Shown: piece by piece, positions 51,036-61,459 of the stretch
How positions within the stretch are numbered: position 1 is the stretch's first letter
Layout: each line of letters begins with the position of its first letter
NCBI GenBank assembly: GCA_046349775.1
Contig: JAXMBS010000007.1
Coordinates: forward strand, 39,140 to 103,139
Reading direction: 5' to 3'
Source of the DNA: JAEUIG01 sp046349775
Lineage (GTDB): Bacteria; Planctomycetota; Planctomycetia; Planctomycetales; Planctomycetaceae
Length of the DNA stretch: 64,000 nt
Program-made: the position numbers and the translations under genes
Notes under the pieces: generated by a model
The model's input: only the letters and a program-made list of their open reading frames with translations
Databases searched by the model: none
Told to the model about the DNA's origin: nothing

Positions 51036-53984
51036 CTACTCCCGCGACGGCACGCTCGGCGTCGAAAGATATCCCACCAGATCCCGCCGCTCCGCCGGCG
51101 TCAGCGACTCCAGGAGTCCCTCCGGCATCATCGACAGCGACGCCGGTGTGAACTCGTCGATGTCGGTGCGATCGACCACAATCCGCTCCGTCGGCGTCTG
51201 GAGCACGACGACCTTGTCGTTCTGCTCTGGCACCACACCCTGCACCAGGCGACCGTCGTTCGTCAGCAGCGTATAGACTTTGTATTCGTTGGGCACGACG
51301 GCGCCCGGATCGACGACGTGTTGCAGCAAGTAGTCGAGGCTTGTCCGCTGCGAACCGGTGAGGTCCGGACCGATCGACGCCCCTTCGCCGTACAGCTTGT
51401 GGCACTGGGCACACTTGTTCTTGAAGAGCGCGCGACCGGCTTTGAGATCGGCGGCCGCCAGATGGTCGGACGCGAGTTCTGTGCGATACGCGGCCATCGT
51501 CTGCTGCTTCTCGGCCGGCGACGTGCGGACGTGCCCCCACAGTTGGCGGACGCGATTGGCAATCTGCTCGTTGCCAAGATCGAGCAGTTGCCGGGCCGTA
51601 TAGGCCGGGACATCGGCGGGCGGAATCTGGCCGGCGGCAATCGCCTCCAGCAGCGCAGCGGCGAAGTCGGCACGGGCCGCCAGCGTGGCAACCGCTTCGT
51701 CGCGCTGGGTCGCAGTGAACATGTTGTAAGCGGCGATGATCGCGGCCGCTGATTTCGGGTCATCGAATGCCGCCAGCCCGCGCAGCGCCGGTCCGGCCAA
51801 TTCGGGTTGCGCGACCAGTTTCTGCAGCAGCGGGACGAGTTCTGCACTCGGAACCTGAATCAGCAGCTCGAGCGCCGCCAGGCGCTGCTCAGTCGACTGC
51901 GACGATTCTGCCGCGATGGTCCGCAGTGTGTCGAACACCGACTGGTCGCCGAACGCCAGCGCCAGGTACTGCGCCGTCGCTCGCGTCGCCGCCGCCGCCG
52001 GATCGAGCGCACGCGCGGCGACTTTGCTCCAGGCTCGCGGCATTTTCAGCCCGCGGCGCCCTTCCACGGCGTCCCGCAGGCCGAGGAGTGCGCCCTGCAG
52101 CGCAGCAGCGTCCGTTTCATGCGCTGCGAGCCAGTCCACGAGCCGGTCGATGCCGCCATCCAGCGCTGCAATCCGCCGTGACAACAGGCTGCCGGTGAGA
52201 GGAATCCGGCACGATCCCAGTAGCGCGAGGTCGCGCCCCTCTGCGTCGCCGGCCAGCGGCATGATTCCGTACCACAGCATCAGTGGAATCTGGCGATCGC
52301 CTGCATCTTCCTCGTGCTGGAGCAGTTCGCCCGCCAGCCGCGCGCGATCGGCATTCGGCAGTCGCTGGAGCACCGACGCCAGCTCCAGCCGCACGACCGG
52401 CGACGGATCGGTCTTCGCCAGCTCAGCAAACTGCCCACGGCGGTCGCGAGCCAGCTCCCCGCTCTCGGCTTCCAGCCGGATTGTCCACGCACGGATCTGC
52501 GGGTCGGGATCGCGCAGGGCCGTATCGCGCAGCTTTGTGTCGAGCGCGCCGATGCAGTGCAGCGTCCACAGCGCCTTCAGCCGCAGCAACGGGTCGGGCG
52601 TCTGCAACGAGTATTGCAGCGTCTGCACCGCTACCGGTTCGATCGCTCGCTGCGCCGCCCGCTCCTGCAGGATCAGCCGCGACATGCGGACTTGCCATTC
52701 GTTCGGATCAAACTGCAGGCCGACGAGGATCTGGTCGTCGAGCTTTGTCAGGTCGCTGTCGCGCGCGCCGGGTGTGCGGTACTTGATCTTGAAGATCCGG
52801 CCGGTGTCACGGGCGACGATCTCGTAGTCGTGGCATTCGCCGGTGTCGTTCCAGTCCATCACAAACACGCCCCCGTCGGCGCCGTACATCAGCTCGACGC
52901 CGCGGAACCACGGATCGTGCGACTGCGCAAAGTCCGCCGCGTGCGAGGCGACGACACCTGAGCCGTGCTCGCTGAATGTGTCGCGATTCAAACGCTGCCC
53001 GTGAATATTGAGCGTGAACAGGTTGCCGCGGTATTCCTCCGGCCAGTCGTCGCCGAGGTAGATCATCGCGCCCGAGTGCGCGTGTCCACCGCCGAACTCG
53101 TTATGCACACCGCCGATGCTGATATCCCAGAACCCGCCCCCCCAGTGGATGTGGTCGGCACACGTCTCCATCAGCTTGTAGGTGTTCGGCGTCAGGTCTT
53201 CCCCATACATCCGGCGGTAGTGGCCGCCGGGGACAATTTCGAAGACGTGCTCGATGACGCAGTTGGTAATAAACATCCGCCCCTTCGCATCGAAGTCGAA
53301 TCCCCAAGGGTTGGTCGTGCCCGACGCGACGACTTCGAATGTCTTCCGCGTCGGATGATAGCGCCAGACGGCGCAGTTCAGGGCCGTGCGTTGCTCGGCC
53401 GGCGTCCCGGGCGGGCCGACGAGCGAGTCGGACTGGATTCCGTTGCAGCCATACAGCCAGCCGTCTGGACCAAACTGCAGCCCGTTAACGACGTTGTGTC
53501 TGGTTTTCGTGTTCCAGCCGTCGAGGACAACTTCCGCCGGTCCGTCTGGCACATCGTCGCCATTCCGATCCGGGATGAACACGACGTTCGGAATCGAGCA
53601 CAGCCAAATGCCGCCGAGTCCCCAGGCAATCCCCGACAGGTTGCTGCCGTTGTCGAGAAACACCTTGCGGACGTCGTGCCGCCCGTCGCCGTCGGTATCC
53701 TCGAGGATCGTGACGCGGTCGTGCCCGGTGCCGTCGAAGGACCATTGCGGATACGACAGGCACTCGACGACCCACAGCCGGCCGCGGCCGTCGGTCGTCA
53801 TCGCAATCGGCTGCACGATGTCCGGCTCGCCGGCGAACAGCGTGACGCGGAAGTTATCCGGCGCCGCGAACTTGTCCGCCGCCTCCTGCGCGGGCAGCGG
53901 GGCAGGGGCCTCCTCGGCGAGGGCGCTCGCGACCACCCCAAAGGAAGCGAGGAGCAGGGCGCCATACAGACTCTTGCTGGTCAT
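51036..53984 (-). CDS. PVC-type membrane-bound dehydrogenase with C-terminal heme c
   Basis: A 982-residue secreted protein. After a signal peptide (MTSKSLYGALLLASFGVVASALAE) comes a beta-propeller dehydrogenase domain (FRVTLFAGEPDIVQPIAMTTDGRGRLWVVE; VKLFLDNG-like NGSNLSGIAWGLGG), then a long helical HEAT-like region, and a cytochrome c domain with CAQCH at Cys858-His862 (KNKCAQCHKLYGEGASIGPDL) plus its distal segment. This three-part layout is characteristic of Planctomycetes and Verrucomicrobia. ATG 53984 is preferred because AGGAAAA lies just upstream. The sugar or alcohol substrate is unknown. Confidence 0.88.
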   Translation of the reverse strand: MTSKSLYGALLLASFGVVASALAEEAPAPLPAQEAADKFAAPDNFRVTLFAGEPDIVQPIAMTTDGRGRLWVVECLSYPQWSFDGTGHDRVTILEDTDGDGRHDVRKVFLDNGSNLSGIAWGLGGIWLCSIPNVVFIPDRNGDDVPDGPAEVVLDGWNTKTRHNVVNGLQFGPDGWLYGCNGIQSDSLVGPPGTPAEQRTALNCAVWRYHPTRKTFEVVASGTTNPWGFDFDAKGRMFITNCVIEHVFEIVPGGHYRRMYGEDLTPNTYKLMETCADHIHWGGGFWDISIGGVHNEFGGGHAHSGAMIYLGDDWPEEYRGNLFTLNIHGQRLNRDTFSEHGSGVVASHAADFAQSHDPWFRGVELMYGADGGVFVMDWNDTGECHDYEIVARDTGRIFKIKYRTPGARDSDLTKLDDQILVGLQFDPNEWQVRMSRLILQERAAQRAIEPVAVQTLQYSLQTPDPLLRLKALWTLHCIGALDTKLRDTALRDPDPQIRAWTIRLEAESGELARDRRGQFAELAKTDPSPVVRLELASVLQRLPNADRARLAGELLQHEEDAGDRQIPLMLWYGIMPLAGDAEGRDLALLGSCRIPLTGSLLSRRIAALDGGIDRLVDWLAAHETDAAALQGALLGLRDAVEGRRGLKMPRAWSKVAARALDPAAAATRATAQYLALAFGDQSVFDTLRTIAAESSQSTEQRLAALELLIQVPSAELVPLLQKLVAQPELAGPALRGLAAFDDPKSAAAIIAAYNMFTATQRDEAVATLAARADFAAALLEAIAAGQIPPADVPAYTARQLLDLGNEQIANRVRQLWGHVRTSPAEKQQTMAAYRTELASDHLAAADLKAGRALFKNKCAQCHKLYGEGASIGPDLTGSQRTSLDYLLQHVVDPGAVVPNEYKVYTLLTNDGRLVQGVVPEQNDKVVVLQTPTERIVVDRTDIDEFTPASLSMMPEGLLESLTPAERRDLVGYLSTPSVPSRE

Positions 53985-54002
53985 CCGATGTTTTCCTGAC
54001 AC

Positions 54003-54325
54003 CGACCGCCGGGCTTGCGGTCAGTGCGGCTGGTAACGCTGGGAATCATGCAATTCGGCCGCCCGGCGCCGGTCCGACTTGAGTTCCTTACCCCCCGCCG
54101 TCGAAGGACTTAGAACCGGGGCAGACGCTGTCCTTCGGTGAATGCTGCGCCGGTTTCAGGGCGCGGCAAACTTTCCGGAGAATACGCAGTCTGCTGATTC
54201 AACAATTGTTGACCGGTGTTTGCAAGCCGTGTTAGAGTCGGCGGTTAGCGTCAATTGGGCAAAACTCCGCGCCGCATGGCCAGGAGCCGCAGGCGACTGC
54301 TCTCAATACTCATTGCGAGTCCAAG
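54003..54325. other. Divergent intergenic region with palindrome and promoter-like site
   Basis: About 320 bp without a gene. The only structure seen is the palindrome and promoter-like pair at 54199-54237. Confidence 0.35.
54199..54237 (+). promoter_or_regulatory. Perfect 14-bp palindrome overlapping a promoter-like -35
   Basis: TCAACAATTGTTGA (54199-54212) is its own reverse complement. Its right end overlaps TTGACC (54209-54214), which is followed after 17 bp by TTAGAG (54232-54237). This could be an operator across the -35 box of the gene at 54326. Confidence 0.4.
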
Positions 54326-55132
54326 ATGTTGTTCGACCATCAGCGTATTGACCGCCGTCAGTGTCTGCAGCGTGCCGCCGCCCTGGCCGGAGCGCTCGCC
54401 CTCGGTCCGCAGGTGGGCTGGGCTGAAACGACGCGCGGCTTCGACCAGATCGCGCCGTCCACCGCGCCGCTGACGGAGCAGAACCGCCAGCGCGGCCTGT
54501 GGGTCCTGGAAGTCCAACTGAAGCCGATGCGGCTCGTGTGGGTCGACCTCCCCACGGCCGACGGCAAGACGAAGCGCGAACAAATCTGGTACCTCGCGTA
54601 TCGCGCCACGAATCGCCCGCTCGTCCGCCCAGCTGGCGACGACACGGCGCCGATCAATGAACTCGATCCGGTCCCGCAGAAGCCGTTGTTCATCCCGGAA
54701 TTCACGCTCATCACCTACGACGATCCGGCCGAGCAGCAGCCCGTCCAGGTGCTGCGCGACGTGGTTCTCCCGCCCGCGGTCACGGCGATCAACCGCCGCG
54801 AATCGCATCGGCCCGGCGAACCGGTGCTCAGCGACACCGTCTCGGTCATTCAGCCGGTCCCCGATCCGGCGGAAAACAACGCCGACGCGCAGTGGATCTA
54901 TGGCGTCGCCACCTGGCGCGGCGTCGATCCTGACACCGACTTCTTCAAAGTCGTCCTCGACGGTTTCAGCAACGGCTACGAGGTGCGCGAGGGGGCCAAC
55001 GGACGCAAGCAACTGTGGCGCAAGGTGCTGGTCCAGGAATTTGCCCGCCCCGGCGATCGGTTTGATCCCAATCAGGCCGAATTCGGGTTCAGCGGCAAAC
55101 CGCGGTGGGACTTCCAGCCGGGTAAAGAATAG
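54326..55132 (+). CDS. Exported planctomycete-type protein of unknown function
   Basis: 268 residues with an N-terminal export signal containing two arginines (IDRRQCLQRAAALAGALALG), possibly TAT-type. The mature part (RGLWVLEVQLKPMRLVWVDL, IWYLAYRATNRPL, FIPEFTLITYDD, TDFFKVVLDGFSNGYEV) is beta-rich and free of known catalytic motifs. I recall similar proteins only from planctomycetes, without a function. The nearby palindrome and promoter-like site may control it. Confidence 0.65.
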   Translation: MLFDHQRIDRRQCLQRAAALAGALALGPQVGWAETTRGFDQIAPSTAPLTEQNRQRGLWVLEVQLKPMRLVWVDLPTADGKTKREQIWYLAYRATNRPLVRPAGDDTAPINELDPVPQKPLFIPEFTLITYDDPAEQQPVQVLRDVVLPPAVTAINRRESHRPGEPVLSDTVSVIQPVPDPAENNADAQWIYGVATWRGVDPDTDFFKVVLDGFSNGYEVREGANGRKQLWRKVLVQEFARPGDRFDPNQAEFGFSGKPRWDFQPGKE

Positions 55133-55665
55133 TCCCTGATCGCGGCAGTACGTCGTCTCCCGGCGGATGCGAACCTGGCAATCGCGCCAGCGATAATCAC
55201 CCGCCACCCGGCGCCATCCGCCGAACTGACTGTTGCAGTCAGCGGGCTCAGGTCGCACTTTCCAGCGCACCGAGTGTCTCGTCCTGGTTGATCCGCGCGC
55301 AGGTCGCCGCTTCGCGGACTCTCTGTTCGCTGTTCTGCGCAAGGCTTGCGCGAAAGCAATGCTCGCGCGTGTAAGTTGACTTGCACGTCGGGGCGCTCGA
55401 GCCAGAGCCTGGTCCTCGCGCCGCCGGACTGCACCGACCTCTCCCCGGCTGGTTCTGCCGGCGCGCGTGAGATACCTTCCGAGATCGATCTCGATCTCGG
55501 ATGACTGACGTCAGGCCCAGCCACGGCTTATGTTCATCATGAGAGGGAGTCGCATGGAGGCCCGATTGTGCCACGACGAGAGTCCGCAGCCGCCGCGCGG
55601 CTTCACGTCGTGACGAATTTCCGCCGTGGAGCCGACGCTCCCAACGCCCCGCCCGATGGTGCCGT
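55133..55665. other. Intergenic stretch of about 530 bp, no gene supported
   Basis: No convincing coding frame. The only structure noted is a short TCGATC tandem run at about 55483-55500. No heptad, nonamer or palindromic repeat like those elsewhere was recognised. Confidence 0.4.
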
Positions 55666-58206
55666 ATGTTGTTGACGCTGATTCCGCCTGCGATGCTCCG
55701 ATTTGAACAAACGGCTCGGCGCGCGGCGCGACTCCCCCGACGAGTCGGGATCGCCCTCCCGACATTGCTGTACGTCGCTCTTGTTTGCTGTGGAATTACC
55801 GTCGCATCGGTGAGCGCCGGCGAGTCGTTGTTCTCCCGGCACTGGCTGTGGAGTGCAGCTCATGCAATTCCCAAGGAGACGACCTCCGAGGGGAGCGGCT
55901 ACTTCTCGATCATCGAAGGTCTCGATGGCCGGATCTACGTCGGTGCGGCCAAGTACCGCCATAACGCGTACCTGGTCGAGTTCAATCCCGCGACAAAGGC
56001 CATGCGGGTCGTCCTCGATGCACAAAAAGAGATCGGCACGACCGCCACTGGCTTTGCGGCACAGGCCAAATTCCACACCCGCAACAATCTCGGCGAAAGC
56101 GGCAAGATCTACCTGGGAACCAAGCAGGGCTACCCGGACGAGGCAAAGAAGGAGCAGCGCAGCGAATATCCGGGCGGTTATCCGATGGTCTTCGATCCGG
56201 CGACCGGGCAGACGCGCGTCTACGGCATTCCGATTCCGCATCAGGGGATCATCAGCGTCACGCCGGACGAGTCGCGAAACGTGGCCTACATCTCGACGTG
56301 CGACGACGCGCGCCCGGTCGAGAGCACGCACTTCATGCAGCTCAATCTGGAAACCGGCGCCTTTCGCGACTTGCTCGATTGTCGCCACATGTATGCGTTC
56401 ATCGTGGTCGATCACCGCGGCCGCGCGTATCACCCGATCCTCGGCGGTGAGATCGCCCGGTTTGACCCGGACGCCGATCGCCTCGATCGGCTCACGCAGA
56501 CGATCGACAGTCAGCCGCCAACGGCGGACTCCCTGCTGGCGCACCCCGAGTCGCACCCGATCAACTGGGATATTACCGCAGACCGCAAGACGCTCTATGC
56601 CGTCGCGATGAGCGGCAACCAGCTCTACAGCTACGACCTGACCGGCGACGGCAACACGCTCGCAGGTCGCAGTCACGGCCCGCTGATCCCCGGCGCCCAG
56701 GCCACCGACTGCCGGGCGATGTGCGTTGGGCCGGACGGTCGCGTCTGGGCCGGAGTCGCCGCGACATTCGAAGGTCGCGGCCAGTTCCTGCACCTCGCCA
56801 GCTATACGCCCGGTGCCGCCGCGCCGGTCGATCACGGCCCGATCGCCATCGGCAATCCCGATTACACCGAGTTCAAGGACGCCGACGGCAAAGACCTCCC
56901 CTGGCATCACGGCGTCTACAAACTCGACGACGGCACGCTGCTGCCACGGTATACGATCATGGGGATTTGTGCGGCCCGCGATGGCACGGTTTATCTCACC
57001 ACGCTGGCCCCGTTTACGCTGCATGCGATCCGGCTGAAGAACGTTGCCGGCGTGACGACGATTTACCGGCACAATTCGCATGCCGACGTCATCCTCTCGA
57101 AACTGCTGCAGACCGACACTCAGGACGAGAAGGGCCAACCCCCGTCGGTGCACCTGGATTCCTTGTACGTCGATCAGGTCGGCGAGGGGGATTACAGCCG
57201 GCCATTCTCTCAGCGTTACGGCGTGCCGCTGGCAGCGACCGTCACTGAAGCCCTGACGGCGGCAAAGACAAGCTCGCCGTCGATGGCGTCTTCGTCGTTG
57301 CCGAGCATGGCGCGTATCCGACCTCCAGCACCGGCCAGGTGATCTATCCCAAACGACGCCTGTTTGAAGAGGTGTTCCGCGTCTTCGAACAGTCCGGCCG
57401 CAGCGTGCCGATCTTTTGCGACAAGCACCTGGCCGACAACTGGGATGACGCCAAGTGGCTCTACGACACCGCGCAGCGGCTGAAAGCCCCGCTGATGGCC
57501 GGCTCATCACTGCCGACGCTGTGGCGCTACCCGCCGGCAGATGTGAAGCGCGGTGCGAAACTGAAGGAGATCGTCGCCACTTCGTACGGCTCGCTGGACG
57601 CCTACGGATTCCATGGGCTGGAGATGGTGCAGTGCCTCGCCGAGCGGCGCGCCGGCGGCGAGACCGGCGTCAAAGCCGTGCAGTGCTTCACCGGTCCGGC
57701 CGTCTGGAAAGCAGGCGAAGACGGCGTCTACAGCCGCGACCTGCTGGAAGCAGCGATCTCGCGGCGCCGGTTGCAGACAATCCCCGAGGGAAAACGGATC
57801 GAGGAACTCGCACGGGAGCCGGTGATGTTCGTCGTCGATTACAACGACGGCCTGCGGGCCAGCGTGCTGACGCTCAACGGCGCGGTCAGCGAATGGACGG
57901 TCGCCTGGCGGTATGCCGAGGACAATTCCGTCGAATCGACGCTGTTCTGGACGCAGGAAGCGCGGCCGTTCATGCATTTCACGTGGCTGACGATGGGGGT
58001 TGAAAAACTGATGCAGACCGGCCGCCCGGCGTGGGGCCCGGAACGCACATTGCTGACGAGCGGTATTCTCGATGCCGCATTGACCTCGAAGCGCGACGGC
58101 GGCGTGCCTGGAAACGCTGCACCTCTCAGCCGTGAAGTACCAGTCCGCCTGGAACTGGCAGCAGCCGCCGGACCCACCCCCGGGCCGGCCGATCGGATCG
58201 CAGTAG
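55666..58206 (+). CDS. Two-part secreted protein: propeller-like domain fused to a planctomycete-specific domain (two frameshifts)
   Basis: After a signal region, residues up to about 480 form a beta-propeller-like protein (EGLDGRIYVGAAKYRHNAYL, RDGTVYLTTLAPFTLHAIRL). A second domain starts near VHLDSLYVDQVGEGDYSRPF and continues, after a one-base slip at about 57256, as DGGKDKLAVDGVFVVAEHG, IYPKRRLFEEVFRVFEQSGR, VPIFCDKHLADNWDDAKWL, FMAGSSLP-like LMAGSSLPTLWR. A second slip at about 58106 restores a natural end (LETLHLSAVKYQSAWNW, then a Pro-rich tail) at TAG 58204-58206. I know the second domain as a separate planctomycete protein, so the fusion is unusual. Function unknown. Confidence 0.65.
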
Positions 58207-58229
58207 CGCGACTCCCACACAACGACATA

Positions 58230-58258
58230 TTGACCCACACGTCAATTCGGTCGTACCA
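58230..58258 (+). promoter_or_regulatory. Possible promoter of the toxin-antitoxin pair
   Basis: TTGACC (58230-58235), 17 bp, TACCAT (58253-58258), nine bases before the toxin ATG, which would give an almost leaderless message. TTGAC and GTCAA words around the -35 could be part of an antitoxin operator. Confidence 0.4.
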
Positions 58259-58266
58259 TTGACGCA

Positions 58267-58521
58267 ATGGCCAACGTGCGGTTAACCCCCGAAGCGGCCG
58301 AACAACTCGAGCTGTTGAACGAGCCGATCCACACTCGGGTTCTGCATCTGCTCGAGAGGTTGGCTAACTGGCCGGCCGTGAGTGGCGCGAAACCGTTGCG
58401 GGGCGCATTTGCAGGACACTGGAGATTGCGCACCGGCGACTATTGATTGCAGTTTCGCATTGAGGGCCAAGCTGTGATTGTCGAACGGATTGGGCACCGC
58501 AGAGACTTTTACGACGAGTAA
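58267..58521 (+). pseudogene. RelE/ParE-type toxin with an in-frame stop codon
   Basis: Read through one stop, the frame gives a complete small toxin of the RelE fold: MANVRLTPEAAEQLELLNEP, LERLANWPAVSGAKPLRGAF, GHWRLRTGDY, then TGA (58444-58446), then LQFRIEGQAVIVERIGHRRD and FYDE before TAA. The TGA falls where relatives have Arg in a GDYR[VL]QF motif, so one CGA-to-TGA change explains it. The truncated 59-residue product lacks the last two strands and is probably inactive. The antitoxin gene starts three bases after the final stop. Confidence 0.75.
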
Positions 58522-58524
58522 GCA

Positions 58525-58869
58525 ATGCCGCAACAGATAACGCTTGAAGGACGACAATACGTGATTGTCCCGCGCGAGGAGTATGAGCGCTTGTCGCAAG
58601 TAGCAAGGCTGCCGGAACTGCCCGTGCCCGATCGCGACGGAAATTATCCGGCCGTCGAGTACGCCCGGGCCTCGCTCGCCCGGAAACTGATTCTACGACG
58701 GGAACGAATCGCAGTTTCACAGGCCGCACTGGCACGCGCTGCGGGGATTCGCGTTGAGACGCTGTGCCGGATCGAGTCCGGCAAAGTCACACCGTCACTG
58801 GGCAGCGTCCAGAAACTCGACCGCGCAATGTCGCGCCTTGAAAAGCAGCCGCCGCGACGCCGCAAGTGA
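58525..58869 (+). CDS. XRE-family antitoxin
   Basis: A 114-residue DNA-binding antitoxin. The N-terminal part (ITLEGRQYVIVPREEYERLSQ) looks like a toxin-neutralising region; the C-terminal part (about residues 60-105) is a helix-turn-helix: RRERIAVSQAALARAAGIRVETLCRIESGKVTPSLGSV. Order toxin then antitoxin is that of higBA/relBE-like systems with XRE antitoxins. The antitoxin is intact although its toxin carries a stop codon. It probably represses the pair's promoter. Confidence 0.85.
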   Translation: MPQQITLEGRQYVIVPREEYERLSQVARLPELPVPDRDGNYPAVEYARASLARKLILRRERIAVSQAALARAAGIRVETLCRIESGKVTPSLGSVQKLDRAMSRLEKQPPRRRK

Positions 58870-58884
58870 CGTCGGCAGCTTGCT

Positions 58885-58919
58885 CCTTAGCCTTTGCCCC
58901 TCGGTCCTCAGCCCTCCTT
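58885..58919. repeat. Period-7 repeat overlapping the pyrH stop codon
   Basis: Five heptads of the CCTTAGC / CCTCAGC type. The pyrH stop (58908-58910) lies within the fourth. Confidence 0.65.
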
Positions 58920-59654
58920 CGCCTCCACAGTCACCAGCGTCCCCACGCGTTCGCCGGCAATCGCCCGCTGGATGTTCCCCTCGCGCAGGTAATTGAACAC
59001 CTGGATCGGGATGCCGTGCTCCATGCAGTGATGGATCGCCTGCGCGTCCATCACTTGCAGCCCCTGCCTTAGCACGTCCTGGAACGTGATCTCAGAATAC
59101 CGGACCGCATGCGGGTTCTTTTCCGGGTCTTCGGAGTAGATGCCTTCGACGCGGGTCGCCTTGAGCAGGATATCCGCTTCGATTTCGCGGGCCCGCAGGG
59201 CGGCGGCGGTGTCCGTCGTGACGAACGGGCTCCCAGTCCCCGCGGCGAGGATCACCACGCGTCCCTTTTCGAGGTGCCGCACGCAGCGACGGCGGATGAA
59301 TGGCTCCGCCACGCCCTCCATGCGGATGGCCGACTGCAATCGCGTCGGGACGCCGACATTTTCGAGGGCGTCCTGCAGAGCGAGGCCGTTGATGACCGTC
59401 GCCAGCATCCCCATGTAGTGCGCGGTCGCCGTCTTGATCGCGGCGCTGACCTGGGCAAACTGCTTGCCCCGGAGGATATTGCCGCCGCCCACCACGATCG
59501 CCAGTTCGACCCCCGCCTCGGCGACCGACTTGATCTGGTCCGAAATGCTGGCGACTTCGGACATGCTGATTCCGCCCTCGCGGTCGCGGCAGAAGCTTTC
59601 GCCGCTGAGCTTGAGGAGGACGCGTTTGTAGGCGGGTTTGAATGTGGCAGGCAT
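58908..59654 (-). CDS. pyrH: UMP kinase
   Basis: Phosphorylates UMP to UDP in pyrimidine synthesis. Amino-acid-kinase family landmarks of bacterial PyrH are all present: RVLLKLSGESF, VGGGNILRGKQFAQVS, ATAHYMGMLATVINGLALQDAL, ILAAGTGSPFVTTDTAAALRA, and KATRVEGIYSEDPEKNP. 248 residues, normal. Its final codons lie in a heptad repeat shared with the end of the antitoxin gene. Confidence 0.95.
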   Translation of the reverse strand: MPATFKPAYKRVLLKLSGESFCRDREGGISMSEVASISDQIKSVAEAGVELAIVVGGGNILRGKQFAQVSAAIKTATAHYMGMLATVINGLALQDALENVGVPTRLQSAIRMEGVAEPFIRRRCVRHLEKGRVVILAAGTGSPFVTTDTAAALRAREIEADILLKATRVEGIYSEDPEKNPHAVRYSEITFQDVLRQGLQVMDAQAIHHCMEHGIPIQVFNYLREGNIQRAIAGERVGTLVTVEAKEG

Positions 59655-59875
59655 TGGACCGGAATGTGCGGGGTGATTGTCGGCGATGGAGTTTAGACGC
59701 CATGCGGGTGGTTTGCGACCATCGCGGACAGCGCTTTACGGCCGCGAGTCTGGTATAAGGTGCGGCCGCGTCGGTCACGCTTCGCGTGACATATTGCGAC
59801 CTCGATTGGTCGCATCGTTTTCAAGCAATCAAGAGCGGATTCTGTCAGGTGGCAGCCTGACTTACGGGATGACTT
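59655..59875. other. Intergenic stretch, nothing recognised
   Basis: About 220 bp between pyrH and the symporter remnant. No repeat or clear promoter was seen. Confidence 0.3.
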
Positions 59876-61459
59876 ATGCAAACACAGTTCTCCTGGGCGG
59901 TCGACGCCCTGATTGTCGGTTTGTACCTGCTGGCGACGATGTTCGCCGGGCTGGCGGTGCGGAAGTACGTCGGCAGTGTGGAGATATTCCTCGTCGCCGG
60001 CCGCGAGATGAAGGTTTACCTGGGCACGCCTCGCTGGCGGCGACCGAGTTCGGCATCATCACGTGCGTGTACACCGCACAGGCGGGCTACAGCTACGGCT
60101 TCCGGCGTCACCCCGGCATCCTGCAGGACTGGCAATGTTCTTGATCGGCATTACCGGGTTCTGCGTCAAGCCGTTGCGAGATTCCGGGGCGATCACAGTT
60201 CCGGAATTGCTGGAGCGGCAGTTCGGGCCGCGCATCCGCTGGCTGGCCGGCGTCGTCATCGTCCTTGGTGGCCTGCTCAACATGGGCGCAGTTCTTGCGC
60301 ATTGGAGGAGAATTCTGACCCCGGCAGTGGTCAGGACTCCGAGCAACCTCGTCACGGTCATGACCGTCCTGCTGATCGGGGCTGCCGCTTACACAATTCT
60401 CGGCGGCATGCTGCTGGTGCTGATCACCGATTTCCTGCAATTCGTCGTCAAGGAGCGCCGCCGGTCTGCTGGCGGTCACGTTTCTGATCCTCAAGGACAT
60501 CGGGTGGACCCAGCTTGTTTCCACGGTGGAGTCGAAGATCGCTGCCGGCGGGTTCAATCCGTTCGGGTCCGCGCGAGCTGGATGGGACTACGTCATGTTT
60601 CGTTTGCCTGCAGATTGCTGCCACTCTGATCCGCAGATGCCCGCGTGCTGGCCGCGAAGGACACCAAAACCGGCCAGCAGATCTACACCCGCACGTCGCT
60701 CCCCCCCCCCCCTTCGGGGCCGTGCGTCTTCGCCGGTTCAAGCGCATCCCCTTTTTTTTTTTTTTTGATTCGTAGGGGCACGCGCGCTGGCGATCCTCAC
60801 TCGACGACGTCGCCACGCCTCCTGAAGCCATGGCGGGCGCGTATAGGGGAAAAGGTTTCGCTGTGTACGCGATGCCGCTGTTTCTCGGTAAGTTCGTGCC
60901 GATCGGCCTCAGCGGACTACTCATCGCCGCCATGTTGGCCGCCGACAGGCCAGCGACCGCGCGACTTCCTGCGCGCATGCCTTCACCGGCCATGCGGATT
61001 CGGGCTGGCCCGATGGCATCGCGGCCCTGTTCCGCAAGACGCAGTGGTCTCGAACGTCGCGGTCTTCTCAAGCGGGGTGGAACTGGATGATCGTCGCCTC
61101 GCATCGGCCTGTTCCTCGCCGGCCCTTCGGCCTGGTATCCGCTGTCCGATGAAATCTGCGGGACTATCTCGCCGTCACGGGTACCGATCTACCTGTCCAG
61201 CATGGCGCCGCTGCTGGGACGCCTGCTGTTACCGAAGCGCTGGGCAGTTGGGGTGCCGTGGGCTCCATTATTCTCGGGCGCCGTCATCCCCTGGCATACC
61301 TGATCCTGAAATTGACGGAGTCGAAACCCATAGACCTGGACGAAAAGACGCTCGCTGAGCAGATCGGGCCGCACATGTCGGGACTGGCGGCGTTCGCAAG
61401 CTTCCGCTCGCGATGGTGATTGGTTCGCTGGTGAAACCTCAGGAGCACGCCTGCAATGA
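59876..61459 (+). pseudogene. Sodium:solute symporter gene, multiply frameshifted
   Basis: Pieces of one SSS-family transporter appear in order but in changing frames: ALIVGLYLLATMFAGLAVRKYVG and VEIFLVAGREMKVYLG; FGIITCVYTAQAGYSYGF; GITGFCVKPLRDSGAITVPE; FGPRIRWLAGVVIVLGGLLNMG; LLIGAAAYTILGGMLLVLIT; DIGWTQLVSTVESK; GLSGLLIAAMLAADRP; DLDEKTLAEQIGPHMSGLAAF. Eight or more indels are needed. Around 60705 and 60755 the sequence has a run of about twelve C and a run of about fifteen T where a conserved membrane segment is expected. Either a decayed gene or a badly resolved consensus. The expected end, TGA 61457-61459, overlaps the next ATG. Confidence 0.75.

Noticed and set aside
55603..57510. Long minus-strand open frame opposite the propeller fusion gene
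   Set aside because: It is a GC-skew shadow of a clear plus-strand gene: Arg/Asp/Val-rich, with no motif or signal, while the plus strand reads as a protein with consistent domains.
60526..60775. Short open frames spanning the poly-C and poly-T runs
   Set aside because: They are fragments of the frameshifted symporter region, and the homopolymers yield only Pro and Phe runs.
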